This document shows positions 7,789 through 16,805 of a stretch of 43,318 nucleotides of DNA, in pieces. Numbering within the stretch: position 1 is the first letter of the stretch; the number at the start of each line of letters is the position of its first letter. The notes beneath the pieces are model-generated. The model made no database searches. It was not told the DNA's origin and saw nothing but the letters and a program-made list of their open reading frames with translations. The stretch comes from Bacteriovorax sp. (lineage in GTDB: Bacteria > Bdellovibrionota > Bacteriovoracia > Bacteriovoracales > Bacteriovoracaceae): assembly GCA_018060625.1 (NCBI GenBank), contig JAGOVS010000007.1:1-43318 (forward strand), written 5' to 3'. The translations under genes and the position numbers were made by a program.

Positions 7789-8733
7789 TTAGATAAACAG
7801 CGAGCTGACAGAATCATTGTTAAATGTTCTGTGGATGGCCTTTGCGAGCAATTCAGCGCTTGAGAGTAGTTTTATTTTATCAACCTTTTTAGCGGCCTCT
7901 GTAAGAGGAATGGTGTCTGTAACAATAACTCGATCAAGCTCATTGCATTCTGAAATTCTTTTGATCGCAGGATCAGAAAAAACAGGATGAGTTGCACAGG
8001 CATAAATCTTAGTGGCCCCATGTTTACGTAGGGCCTGACAAGCCTGGACAAGAGTGCCGGCCGTATCAATCATATCGTCAATAATAATACATTCTTTTCC
8101 ATGAACATTACCAATAACGTTCATGGCCTCTGCTATATTTTTTCCCGTACGACGTTTATCGATCATTGCAATTTCTGCGTTTAATTTCTTGGCATAAAAT
8201 CGTACACGCTCCACCCCTCCAGCATCAGGTGAAACAAAAATTGTATTCTCATTAAAAATTTCTTTTTTAATATAATTTAAAATCACAGGTGAGGCGTAAA
8301 TATTGTCAAAAGGAATATTAAAAAATCCCTGTATCTGACCAGCGTGAAGATCCATCGTGATCACTCGGCTTGCTCCAGCGACTGTTAGAATATCTGCCAC
8401 AAGCTTTGCTGATATCGGTGTTCGAGGACTCGCCTTTCGGTCTTGTCTAGCATAGCCATAAAAAGGAATGACTGCTGTGATGGAGGTTGCAGAAGCTCTT
8501 TTGAGAGCATCGATCATGATTAAAAGTTCCATTAAATGATCATTTACAGGAGCGCAAGTAGACTGCATGACAAAAACATCGGCCCCGCGGACGTGCTTTT
8601 CTATTTCACAGAAAATCTCTCCATTGGCAAAGCGAACAAGTTGCGGATTAACTAATGGAACATCTAAATAGTCTGAAATTTGATTCGAAAGGATTGAATT
8701 TGAAGAACCAGAAACTAGGACGATTCGTTTCAA
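7789..8733 (-). CDS. prs: Ribose-phosphate pyrophosphokinase (PRPP synthetase)
   Basis: The 314-residue protein matches class I Prs. It makes PRPP from ribose 5-phosphate and ATP for nucleotide, histidine and tryptophan synthesis. Visible signatures are the N-terminal RFANGEIFCEI, the flexible-loop region YARQDRKASPRTPISAK, the metal-binding MDLHAGQIQGFF, and the PRPP-binding IIDDMIDTAGT. Translation starts at TTG (8733), five bases after a strong GGAGG. The RBS is only about ten bases past the CCA end of the upstream tRNA-Gln, so the tRNA and prs probably share a transcript that RNase processing must separate. Confidence 0.96.
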   Translation of the reverse strand: MKRIVLVSGSSNSILSNQISDYLDVPLVNPQLVRFANGEIFCEIEKHVRGADVFVMQSTCAPVNDHLMELLIMIDALKRASATSITAVIPFYGYARQDRKASPRTPISAKLVADILTVAGASRVITMDLHAGQIQGFFNIPFDNIYASPVILNYIKKEIFNENTIFVSPDAGGVERVRFYAKKLNAEIAMIDKRRTGKNIAEAMNVIGNVHGKECIIIDDMIDTAGTLVQACQALRKHGATKIYACATHPVFSDPAIKRISECNELDRVIVTDTIPLTEAAKKVDKIKLLSSAELLAKAIHRTFNNDSVSSLFI

Positions 8734-8751
8734 AAGATCCTCCTAAAAAAA

Positions 8752-8826
8752 TGGTTGGGGTGCTAGGATTCGAACCTAGGCATGGCAGAATCAAAATCTG
8801 CAGACTTACCACTTGTCGACACCCCA
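8752..8826 (-). tRNA. tRNA-Gln: tRNA-Gln (anticodon TTG)
   Basis: The minus strand folds into a full cloverleaf. The acceptor stem is TGGGGTG paired with CACCCCA, discriminator A, and CCA encoded in the gene. The anticodon stem GCAGA/TCTGC has loop TTTTGAT, giving anticodon TTG for CAA. The T arm is CTAGG-TTCGAAT-CCTAG. The U1-A72 end pair is typical of bacterial tRNA-Gln. A promoter is placed at 8850-8878 and prs follows directly. Confidence 0.95.
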
Positions 8827-8849
8827 ATACGTCTTAATTGCGTGAAACC

Positions 8850-8878
8850 AATATAAACTTTTAGACACTTTTTTGCAA
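8850..8878 (-). promoter_or_regulatory. Sigma-70-type promoter for tRNA-Gln and prs
   Basis: On the minus strand TTGCAA (-35) and TATATT (-10) are spaced by 17 bases. The expected start is near 8843, about 17 bases before the tRNA 5' end, and the site sits in the gap after the PBP stop. Confidence 0.55.
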
Positions 8879-8881
8879 GTG

Positions 8882-10870
8882 CTAGTTAGTAAGTTCACAC
8901 CCGAATTGTTGAAAACGTTTTCCTCGATCACGGTAATAATTTTGGAAAACATTAAAAGCGGTGGTTGCACCGTATAAACCAAGAGATTTTGTTTTGCGCT
9001 CTCCTTCATAACCCACCCATATGAGGGAGAGATTTTTTCCATCGAAGGCCACGTACCAATTGTCATACCCGTTATTCGTTGTTCCCGTTTTTCCAAAAAA
9101 GCGCAGTTTTTGCATAACTGCATCGACCGCATTTTCAACAGTTGTCAAATTGGGATCAGAAAGCGCATAGAGAACACTTGCCTCTTGAGAGCGTTCCCCA
9201 CTTTTTATTTTCTGACACTCATCTTTTAAAAAATGCGCATAAGCATCACGAAGCTCTCCAACACTTAGCTCCATACTACCAAGCAACTGTGAAGGATATT
9301 CCCTTAAAGGAATTTTAAGAGATGGGAAATAGGGCTTTAGTTTCTCTTCGATTTTTTCAAAACCAATCTCATCGGCAATTCTAATCACTGGGCGATTATA
9401 GGATTTCAACAAAGCTTCTACCAAAGTGATTTCTGGTTCTTGAATCGCGTGGGCCTCTTTTGGTGACCATATTCCCGACAAAAGTTTGAGCTGAACTTCT
9501 TTAGTTGAAACTAAATCAGTAAGTTTTTTTCCAAAGTCCTCATAAAAACTATAGAAGATGGGCTTGATCGTACTTCCCACTTGGTGGCGCTCACTATAAA
9601 TGGCCTTTTCTTTGTTTCGCTCGATTCGAGAATAATAAGTATACCAACTATCCCCTTTCAATGGTCCAAGCATCACTTTTACTGAAATATCATTTACTGA
9701 ATTTTTTCCCTCTTTTACACTTGTGAATTTGTCATTAATTCTTGATCGCACGTCAGCGACTTTTTGAATAAGAACATATTTTTCATAGTTAGAAAGTGTC
9801 GGCTCGCTGTCATGAAGAGTCCGCCAAACCGACTGATAGTATTGCTGCTTTTCTAGACTTTTTAACTTGGAAAGCCAATTCTCCCAATTTTTATCTGTCC
9901 AAATGAGACTCAAATCATTGGGGATGAGATTTTCTTGGATGAGTTTATTGTAAACAACAAGAGAGCGCTCCTTTAGTCTTTCACTTTTTTTGAGAGGAGA
10001 AAAATAGCTTGGTCCCTTGAGGAGACTGATTAAAATGGCCCCTTCATAAGCCGTAATATCCGCGGGCTTTTTTCCGAAATAAAACAAAGAGGCTGCCAGA
10101 ACACCTTTAATCTTTACTCCTTGCAATGCCCCCCAATAAACTTCATTCAAATAGGCTTCAAGAATTTTTTCTTTGGGAAATTTAGTTTCAATATAAACGG
10201 ACATAACCATTTCTTTTAATTTACGAGAGAAGGTTTTCTCACTTGTAAGAAATAGATTCTTCACTAATTGTTGGGAAATCGTTGAGCCACCTTGCTCAAG
10301 TCGCATCTTGCGGATATTGGTCACAAAGGCGCGAAATATTGACTTAACATCAACCCCAAAGTGATTCAGATACCGCTGATCTTCAACCCCAATGAGACCT
10401 TTCCAAAAAATGGACGGAATATAGTCAAAAGAAATGTAATGCTGATAACAATAAATTTCTGTGCAATCATTTGCGAGTAAATTTTTTATCTCAATATTTT
10501 GATTTACTTGTAAAAGACCTGGGACCTCTTTGAGCTCATAAAGCATGTTTCCTTGCTTCTTTTGAGCAAAAAAACCTTCTGGTGATTCTCGTTCGGCCGA
10601 AAAAAGATAAAAGGCCAATAATTCATCTTTTTTAACAACTGAGCCTTCTTCTAGAAGTACTTGGGGGGATGTCGTGGAAAAATAGTCATTATGTTTTTGA
10701 GTCTTTTCCTCCAAGAGAGAGAGAGATGTTTCAGCTATGGTCCATTTGACAAACGCAAAGCCGGAAGCAATCAAAAGAATGATTCCAACAATTGATACTT
10801 TTAATATACGAAACGCCCATTGCTTCATGTGTTTTACTTGGTTTCTTGTTTTTGACTTAACTACCTTCAT
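8882..10870 (-). CDS. Class A penicillin-binding protein (transglycosylase/transpeptidase)
   Basis: A single N-terminal membrane anchor (about residues 22-40) is followed by a GT51 transglycosylase domain with EDQRYLNHFGVD (near residue 163), GGSTISQQLVKN and KEKILEAYLN. The C-terminal transpeptidase has all three active-site motifs: STIK (near 433), SYN, and KTGTT (near 595). It polymerises lipid II and crosslinks peptidoglycan at the outer face of the inner membrane. About 660 residues is short for PBP1A and near PBP1B/1C-like sizes. I prefer the ATG at 10870 over a TTG at 10900. An ATG at 10828 is also possible, as none has a strong ribosome site. The tRNA-Gln gene lies downstream with its own promoter. 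Confidence 0.92.
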   Translation of the reverse strand: MKVVKSKTRNQVKHMKQWAFRILKVSIVGIILLIASGFAFVKWTIAETSLSLLEEKTQKHNDYFSTTSPQVLLEEGSVVKKDELLAFYLFSAERESPEGFFAQKKQGNMLYELKEVPGLLQVNQNIEIKNLLANDCTEIYCYQHYISFDYIPSIFWKGLIGVEDQRYLNHFGVDVKSIFRAFVTNIRKMRLEQGGSTISQQLVKNLFLTSEKTFSRKLKEMVMSVYIETKFPKEKILEAYLNEVYWGALQGVKIKGVLAASLFYFGKKPADITAYEGAILISLLKGPSYFSPLKKSERLKERSLVVYNKLIQENLIPNDLSLIWTDKNWENWLSKLKSLEKQQYYQSVWRTLHDSEPTLSNYEKYVLIQKVADVRSRINDKFTSVKEGKNSVNDISVKVMLGPLKGDSWYTYYSRIERNKEKAIYSERHQVGSTIKPIFYSFYEDFGKKLTDLVSTKEVQLKLLSGIWSPKEAHAIQEPEITLVEALLKSYNRPVIRIADEIGFEKIEEKLKPYFPSLKIPLREYPSQLLGSMELSVGELRDAYAHFLKDECQKIKSGERSQEASVLYALSDPNLTTVENAVDAVMQKLRFFGKTGTTNNGYDNWYVAFDGKNLSLIWVGYEGERKTKSLGLYGATTAFNVFQNYYRDRGKRFQQFGCELTN

Positions 10871-10932
10871 TTCATATAGTATTTTAAGAAACTTTTCCAA
10901 TGTTTATTGTTCTATTTTGTGGAGTATTTTTT

Positions 10933-12408
10933 ATGTCCAAGCAAATGCCAAAGTTCCTAGCAACGGCCGTTCTTGCCATTTTACCTGTCGCTTCTCAAGC
11001 GCTTCCCATTGATTGGCATGGCTCTTTCGGAGTCGATACAACTTTAATTAGCGATTTTCGTCGTATTAAAAGTAAAGAAATCAACTCAACAGGAGATGGT
11101 ACTCAGGAGGTTGGCCTTGATTCAGGCAAAAAAGCAAGTGCCTCTTGGCAAAGCTATGTCTTTAGACTTAACCCAACGATGGTTATCAACGATGCTGCCA
11201 CTTTTTTTGGAGAGCTTAGCACTGGTTACGCCAATGGCGGCTATCTTGGCGATGCCCCAGGTGTAGACTCTGGAGCCTCATCAACAACGACGGGAAATAA
11301 TGGTGCACCTCTTTATTATTATAATCAAAGCTTAGGTCAGAGTTTTGTCTTAAAAAAAGCTTATCTTGAACTTTACTCTGATACTGCAACTTATATGATC
11401 GGACGCCATTCTTCAGAGTGGGCCCTTGGAGCTCTTTACAATGATGGATCCGATGCCTGGGATCGCCACGCTTACTCTCGCGATGGGATCACCATGAAAT
11501 TAAAAATTGGAAACTTTCATGTAAGTCCTTTTTGGTCAAAAGTTTCAAATCCTGGATACACCGATGCAACGAATTCTAAAGAATATGGGGCAAGTCTTCT
11601 CTATGATAACCAAGAGCGAGATATTGCTTTTGGTATTATGTATTCTAAAAAGTCGAGCAGTTCAGATAATCAAATGTCGAAGACATCAATGAACGGGACC
11701 TCTGTTTCTCTTGGGTCAAATGACATTACCGTGACAGACCTTTATTTGAAGAAGGTTTTTGGTAAGTTTGACATGGCCATCGAGATTCCACTTATGTCTG
11801 GTGAGCTTGGAAAAACAACTAACACCACAGCTCAAACGACCTATTCGGCCAAGGCCCTTTTACTTCAGACTAATTTTAAATGGACTGATTCATGGACTGT
11901 TGGATTTGATGCTGGTCAAGTAAGTGGTCACGATGGCAGTACGGGAAAATTCGGGGCGCTTTACCTCAATCCAAACTACCAAGTTGCTAACTTACTTTTC
12001 AAATATAATATCGCTGCACTTGGAGCTTCTAACAGAAGTTTGAGCGTCTATGATTCCTACATGACAAACGCTCGTTATTTTAAATTGCGCTCAAACTACA
12101 ATTCAGAAAAATGGAGTTTTGACTCTGCTATTATTTTTGCCAAGGCACTTGAAGTGGCCACGGCTGGGCGTTCTGCATATAACCACAGCTCTCATAAGAT
12201 CTTCACAGCTACAACTACGCAGTCTGATAGCCTTGGGACTGAAATAGATTTCAATGCAAAATACCACTGGAATAAAGAAATTTCGATTGGCTCGAGTCTT
12301 GGTTATTTAATCACTGGGGATTATTTTAGTTATACTAACGATGCTTCTAAAGTTAATCAGGCTAAAAGCTCACTTCTCTTACAAGTTAATACGGCCGTTA
12401 CTTTCTAA
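10933..12408 (+). CDS. Outer-membrane beta-barrel protein
   Basis: The product (491 residues) has a clear signal peptide (KFLATAVLAILPVASQA, cleaved near residue 25). The mature part alternates aromatic and small or polar residues, as in amphipathic strands, and ends in the aromatic C-terminal strand LLLQVNTAVTF, the usual signature recognised by the BAM machinery. No enzyme motif is visible, so it may be a porin-like or structural barrel. The ATG at 10933 follows GGAG by eight bases. A longer frame from 10900 would put extra hydrophobic residues before the signal peptide. It is divergent from the PBP gene and ends at a strong terminator. Confidence 0.82.
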   Translation: MSKQMPKFLATAVLAILPVASQALPIDWHGSFGVDTTLISDFRRIKSKEINSTGDGTQEVGLDSGKKASASWQSYVFRLNPTMVINDAATFFGELSTGYANGGYLGDAPGVDSGASSTTTGNNGAPLYYYNQSLGQSFVLKKAYLELYSDTATYMIGRHSSEWALGALYNDGSDAWDRHAYSRDGITMKLKIGNFHVSPFWSKVSNPGYTDATNSKEYGASLLYDNQERDIAFGIMYSKKSSSSDNQMSKTSMNGTSVSLGSNDITVTDLYLKKVFGKFDMAIEIPLMSGELGKTTNTTAQTTYSAKALLLQTNFKWTDSWTVGFDAGQVSGHDGSTGKFGALYLNPNYQVANLLFKYNIAALGASNRSLSVYDSYMTNARYFKLRSNYNSEKWSFDSAIIFAKALEVATAGRSAYNHSSHKIFTATTTQSDSLGTEIDFNAKYHWNKEISIGSSLGYLITGDYFSYTNDASKVNQAKSSLLLQVNTAVTF

Positions 12409-12413
12409 ATAAA

Positions 12414-12443
12414 CAAAGGGAGCTTTTTGCTCCCTTTGCTTTT
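12414..12443 (+). terminator. Rho-independent terminator, probably bidirectional
   Basis: A ten-base perfect stem (CAAAGGGAGC / GCTCCCTTTG) with a TTTTT loop is followed by CTTTTC on the plus strand and TTTATTT on the minus strand. It sits between the convergent genes ending at 12408 and 12468 and can serve both. Confidence 0.85.
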
Positions 12444-12467
12444 CTTATAATTTATTTTTCGTTCTTT

Positions 12468-14456
12468 CTATATTGTTGGCCAGTTTAATTGGTATTGCCC
12501 TTGCTGTACTGGCATTTGAGGATTGATCATTTGGGGATACATTCCTTGATTAGACATGTTTCCCATATTTCCCTGCATACCCATTGAATATTGGCCTGGA
12601 TCATAGCTGGATGCTCCCTGTGTTGCATAGTATTCAGGGTATGTATCTGCAAAAGTTGCTTCGTAATCAGATGAACTTTCATCTTCTTCTTCTGAATCTG
12701 ATTCCTGGGCCACTCTACGTCTTTGGTATTCATTATAATTCGTGCCCATTTTCCCAAGTTTTTCATTTCGAGAAGCAATATATTTAAGATCTTTTTCCCG
12801 TCTTTTTAATTCTGCATTCTTCCTTTTGTCGATTCCCTTTGTGAAAGCTTGACACTGAATTGGATTTTTTACTGACCCCGTCCAACCTATACCACAGTAT
12901 TGATTGTATTTTTTGTATTCTGATTGTTGGTAATCGTACCAACGCTTATTCATTTTTGTGATGGCGTTTGTACGCTCTTTTTCTGTTTTCTTTAGAGGAT
13001 AAGTACTTCCTTTGCCTACCTGATAAGCATCATTCCAATCATCTAAGTTTTTTTCAAACTTTTTCATCGTGGTCATATGCTTATCTCTTGCCTCAGTAAA
13101 AGTAAGTTTTTGACTTCCGCGACTAGAGTCTTTTGGACCAGCATAAACTTGGGAGTAAAGAAATGATTTCGCATGAACATCACCAATAATTTTTGCAGAG
13201 TCTGTTAAAGCAAATTTTTCTTCAACTTCTAACAATGCTCTATACGCCGCTGGTCGTTTTTTTGAAAATTCACCAATCTTTTCATTTAAATTTTTAATTT
13301 CAGCATCAATACTTTTTATACGTTCATCTTCCGGCTCAAGCCCCTCTCTTACCTTCATGAGATCTTCAATGTGTGCGATAGCGTGATCTAGAAAATCTTT
13401 ATTAAGTTTTAACGATAGATCTGCATATTGCTTAACCAGTTTTTCTGCAGCGGCTTCTTCTAGAGAATCCTTTTCACTTATTAGCTTATCTTCAATTTTT
13501 TTCATGTCGGCATAGATTTTCTTGACACCATTTTCTTCAGCAAGAACTTTTTCAAGATAGCTGGCGTCAAGAGCTAGACGAATTTTATCAAGACTTCCAA
13601 CGATTGAGCTGTAGTTTCCTAGCGATCCTCTTAAGTCTCTAACTTTTTCTGAAGAACCCGTCGCACATATTTTTTGAATTTCTTGCAGAACTTCTTCTGG
13701 ACTTTGTTGAATCGTTGCCACTTTTTCTGGAACATAACAATTATAATCTTCTTTATTAACCTCTTTATCTATTCCTGCTGGTGTAAGGACAGGTGTCCAT
13801 TTTGGACTTGTCTCTTTTATTTTGAAATCTGAGGCAGTCCTTTTTGATTCAAGATAATAAACGGCTACTGATTTGTCCTTATCACCTATGGCCACAGGTG
13901 GAAATGACCAATTTTCAGAGATAAATTTTGCCCCATCGATTTTAGAAAAATCTAATTCTCCCTTTTCATTTATTAATTTTTCTTCCTCTTTTAAGCATTT
14001 GATATAGGCAGCATAAGATAGATTTGTTTTACTTTCCATTTGTATGGCAATGTTTCCATCTGCATCAGAACCAAGTTTTGGCACAAATCCGCCACACACA
14101 TTTAAAAGCATTGGAGAAGATATAGTGATTCCATTATCAGGACCCACTTCAATTTTTAATCCGTTTCCTTCTGGATTTAAATCCTTAAAAAGATCTAAAG
14201 GAAAACGCTTTTCCTTATCTTTATCAAACACACACCCCACCGCTTGAGATGATGACCTAGTCGGAATAGAGGGAACTGCGATTACCGCACTACTCGATGA
14301 CGAGGAACCAGAAACTTCAGGGGTTGCCCCTGAAGGCGTAGCACGTATAACCTTAAAAGCTCCAGCTTGAGACTCATGAGCGAGCATCACCCCGCACATT
14401 ATACTTATTGCTAAATACATTGCTGTTCTTTTCTCTCGTTTTATCAATTTTTTCAT
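12468..14456 (-). CDS. Secreted coiled-coil protein with a Met/Gln/Asn/Pro-rich tail
   Basis: The 662-residue product has a signal peptide (basic KKLIKREKR, then a hydrophobic core, cleavage near HESQA-G). A Ser/Thr/Pro-rich stretch follows, then a region with scattered cysteines (about 80-260), and long charged heptad-like helices (about 270-440 and 470-570). The last ~70 residues contain an acidic run (ESDSEEEDESSSDYE) and then a tail rich in Met, Gln, Asn, Gly, Pro and Tyr. I know no family for it. The architecture suggests a periplasmic or surface structural protein. The ATG at 14456 follows GAGG; an upstream frame start at 14498 would bury the signal peptide. Confidence 0.65.
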   Translation of the reverse strand: MKKLIKREKRTAMYLAISIMCGVMLAHESQAGAFKVIRATPSGATPEVSGSSSSSSAVIAVPSIPTRSSSQAVGCVFDKDKEKRFPLDLFKDLNPEGNGLKIEVGPDNGITISSPMLLNVCGGFVPKLGSDADGNIAIQMESKTNLSYAAYIKCLKEEEKLINEKGELDFSKIDGAKFISENWSFPPVAIGDKDKSVAVYYLESKRTASDFKIKETSPKWTPVLTPAGIDKEVNKEDYNCYVPEKVATIQQSPEEVLQEIQKICATGSSEKVRDLRGSLGNYSSIVGSLDKIRLALDASYLEKVLAEENGVKKIYADMKKIEDKLISEKDSLEEAAAEKLVKQYADLSLKLNKDFLDHAIAHIEDLMKVREGLEPEDERIKSIDAEIKNLNEKIGEFSKKRPAAYRALLEVEEKFALTDSAKIIGDVHAKSFLYSQVYAGPKDSSRGSQKLTFTEARDKHMTTMKKFEKNLDDWNDAYQVGKGSTYPLKKTEKERTNAITKMNKRWYDYQQSEYKKYNQYCGIGWTGSVKNPIQCQAFTKGIDKRKNAELKRREKDLKYIASRNEKLGKMGTNYNEYQRRRVAQESDSEEEDESSSDYEATFADTYPEYYATQGASSYDPGQYSMGMQGNMGNMSNQGMYPQMINPQMPVQQGQYQLNWPTI

Positions 14457-14798
14457 ACGAATTTTCCTCAACTCCAAAAGAGTCTTATTAGTTCTCAACG
14501 TCTTAACGGAATTTTTTGGGACTTCTTTAACATTTAACTGAATACTTAATTAAAAGAGTGCCTTATTCGTGGTTATTTAAATACTTAAGGGTGTTTTAAA
14601 AATACCGGAGATAATGACTTTTAAGTTAACTTTGAACTCCCTATGGAACTAAGCAATTATAATTGACTCCTTAAAGCTTCTTTCTAGATCATTAAGTATA
14701 AAATTCAGAGCATCCTTATTACAAAATGCCCTAAAGTCAGAATAGTCTAGATTTTTATGTACGCAGACGTCGACTCGTTAGCATTTTTATCAAACGCT
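14457..14798. other. Intergenic region of 342 bases without a recognisable gene
   Basis: Both flanking genes are on the minus strand, so this holds the leader of the secreted coiled-coil gene and the 3' side of priA. I see a ten-base palindrome AAGTTAACTT at 14623-14632 and an imperfect eight-base hairpin at 14590-14606. I find no tRNA, no ORF with a convincing start, and no T-tailed terminator. Confidence 0.5.
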
Positions 14799-16802
14799 CT
14801 AATCAAAATAATAAGGATCAACATCAATCTTAAGAGTTACCGTATGGGGAGGATGATAATTCTTGCTAAAAGTGCGGAGTAAATTATGCAATTGATTTAC
14901 ATCAGCACTCCTAATCATGAGGGACCAAGTAAATTTATTAATTTTCTTTTCAATCATAGATGGTCTTGGACCCAGAATTTCTACTTGATCAAAATGTTTT
15001 TCAGAAAGAGATCTCAAGGTATTTCCCTGCATAGAGCTCTCTTTAATCACAGTCTCTTGTGATTTTGAATTAAAATACACCAGTGCGAGCTTTTTTACCG
15101 GCGGAGAAGAGCACATTTCTCGCATCGGAATTTCGTCTTCATAAAACTCCTCAAAAGTATGCTCTTTGAGATAGCTAAATATTTTATTTTCAGGAGCAAG
15201 GGTATGCACCAATACTTCTGCCTGTTTTCCAAAACGGCCGGCCCGGCCACTCACTTGAGTCAGTGTTTGATAAACTCTTTCATTAGATCTGAAATCAGGA
15301 AAATTAAGTTGGGAGTCTATGCCTAAAATAAGAACTAAATTTACATTTTCAAAATTGTGCCCTTTCGAAAGCATTTGAGTTCCAACGAGAACATCAATTT
15401 CCTTTTTGTGAAACTTATCCAAAACATTTTCAAGCTGGGTGAATGTTTTAATCTCATCACGATCAAAGCGCTCTACAACATGCCCGGGGAGCAAATCTTT
15501 TAAGACCTCCCACGCCCTCTCTGTTCCAAATCCCTTAGGAGACAAGTTAAGATTCATGCACTCTGGACACATCTCAGGAGCTCGCTCTTTGTATTCACAC
15601 GTCTGACAACTTAGTTCTGCTCGTTTCTTAAAAAACTTTAAACTTGTGCTGCAGTTTGGACAGGAAAACTGATGTCCGCACGAATTGCACTGTAGATAGT
15701 TGGCATAACCCAGACGATTGATAAAAACGAGGGCCTGCTCTTTTCTCTCAAGTGCTTTTTTGATTTTAAATAGACTTTCACTTGAGTAGGGCCAGATCAT
15801 TCGCTCTGATTCTATCTTTGATCGCCCTCGCATATCGACGAGCTCGACAGTCGGCAATTTTGCGTTTTGTGCTCTTTTCCTTAAGGCAAAATAAAAGGGG
15901 GTATCAACAAAGGCCTTATACGTTTCCACCATTGGCGTGGCCGATCCCAAGATGACTGGAATTTTTTCTAAGGAAGCCTTTTTAATCGCAATATCTCTAG
16001 CATTATAAGTGCATCGATCATCTTGCTTAAAGGATTGATCATGCTCTTCATCCACAATAATGATTCCCAAATTTTTTATGGGAAGAAAAACACTGCTTCG
16101 CACTCCTAGAATCATTTTAGGCGAATCATCAACTTGTAATAGCTTCCACAACCCAAACTTATCTGAATTGCTGATTGAACTATTATAAGAATAAATGGGC
16201 ACATCCAGAAAAGATTGAAATGTTTTTAAAAATTGTGGCGTTAAGTTAATTTCTGGCAAAAGAAATAAGACTGATTTTTTTTCGGCAATGATTTTTTTAA
16301 TCAACTCAAGATAAATGAGCGTTTTCCCTGCCCCCGTTACTCCATGAACAAGCCACTTTGAATAATGATTAAATCCATGCGCAGAGATAACTTCAACAAT
16401 ATTTTTTTGTTCGTCGTTTAGTGAAAAGTCATATTCAAGGCCTAATCCTTGGTCGAAATTTAATTTCCGAGGTCTTTTTAAGAAAGGAGGGAGGACATCA
16501 TAAACTAGTTGGCCTACGGGATAATGATAATAACTCCCCATCCATTGGTAGAGATCACACTCTTTTTCACTTAGAACAACTTCTTCTTCGATGCTAAGAA
16601 TATTTTTGATTTTTTCTCTATTTATAACTTTGTCTGCTTCTTCCTTGCCCCAAATGCAGCCATCAATAACTCTTTTGCCAAGTGGAACCTTTACAAGCGT
16701 CCCACGCGAAAGAGCAGACGCCAACTCTGCACTAGCTTTATAAGTTAAAAGAGATCCATTAAAAGGTGAATTGACCGCAACAAGAAAGAAGTGCTCATTC
16801 AT
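14799..16802 (-). CDS. priA: Primosomal replication restart helicase PriA
   Basis: At 667 residues this is near the usual length. It has the N-terminal DNA-binding domain, Walker A GVTGAGKT (near residue 156), the DEEH helicase motif II (near 252), and GSATPMVE. It also has the PriA-specific zinc cluster with paired cysteines, CNSCGHQFSCPNC and CQTCEY / CPECMN (about 374-414), followed by GTQMLSKGHNFENV and SGRAGR. PriA reloads the replisome at stalled or D-loop forks. It starts three bases after the stop of the upstream secreted-protein gene, indicating co-transcription from galU onward. Confidence 0.96.
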   Translation of the reverse strand: MNEHFFLVAVNSPFNGSLLTYKASAELASALSRGTLVKVPLGKRVIDGCIWGKEEADKVINREKIKNILSIEEEVVLSEKECDLYQWMGSYYHYPVGQLVYDVLPPFLKRPRKLNFDQGLGLEYDFSLNDEQKNIVEVISAHGFNHYSKWLVHGVTGAGKTLIYLELIKKIIAEKKSVLFLLPEINLTPQFLKTFQSFLDVPIYSYNSSISNSDKFGLWKLLQVDDSPKMILGVRSSVFLPIKNLGIIIVDEEHDQSFKQDDRCTYNARDIAIKKASLEKIPVILGSATPMVETYKAFVDTPFYFALRKRAQNAKLPTVELVDMRGRSKIESERMIWPYSSESLFKIKKALERKEQALVFINRLGYANYLQCNSCGHQFSCPNCSTSLKFFKKRAELSCQTCEYKERAPEMCPECMNLNLSPKGFGTERAWEVLKDLLPGHVVERFDRDEIKTFTQLENVLDKFHKKEIDVLVGTQMLSKGHNFENVNLVLILGIDSQLNFPDFRSNERVYQTLTQVSGRAGRFGKQAEVLVHTLAPENKIFSYLKEHTFEEFYEDEIPMREMCSSPPVKKLALVYFNSKSQETVIKESSMQGNTLRSLSEKHFDQVEILGPRPSMIEKKINKFTWSLMIRSADVNQLHNLLRTFSKNYHPPHTVTLKIDVDPYYFD

Positions 16803-16805
16803 AGA

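Noticed and set aside
8655..8837. Plus-strand 60-codon ORF containing GVLGFEPRHGRIK
   Set aside because: It is the reverse of the tRNA-Gln gene; the sequence pattern is a known tRNA artefact.
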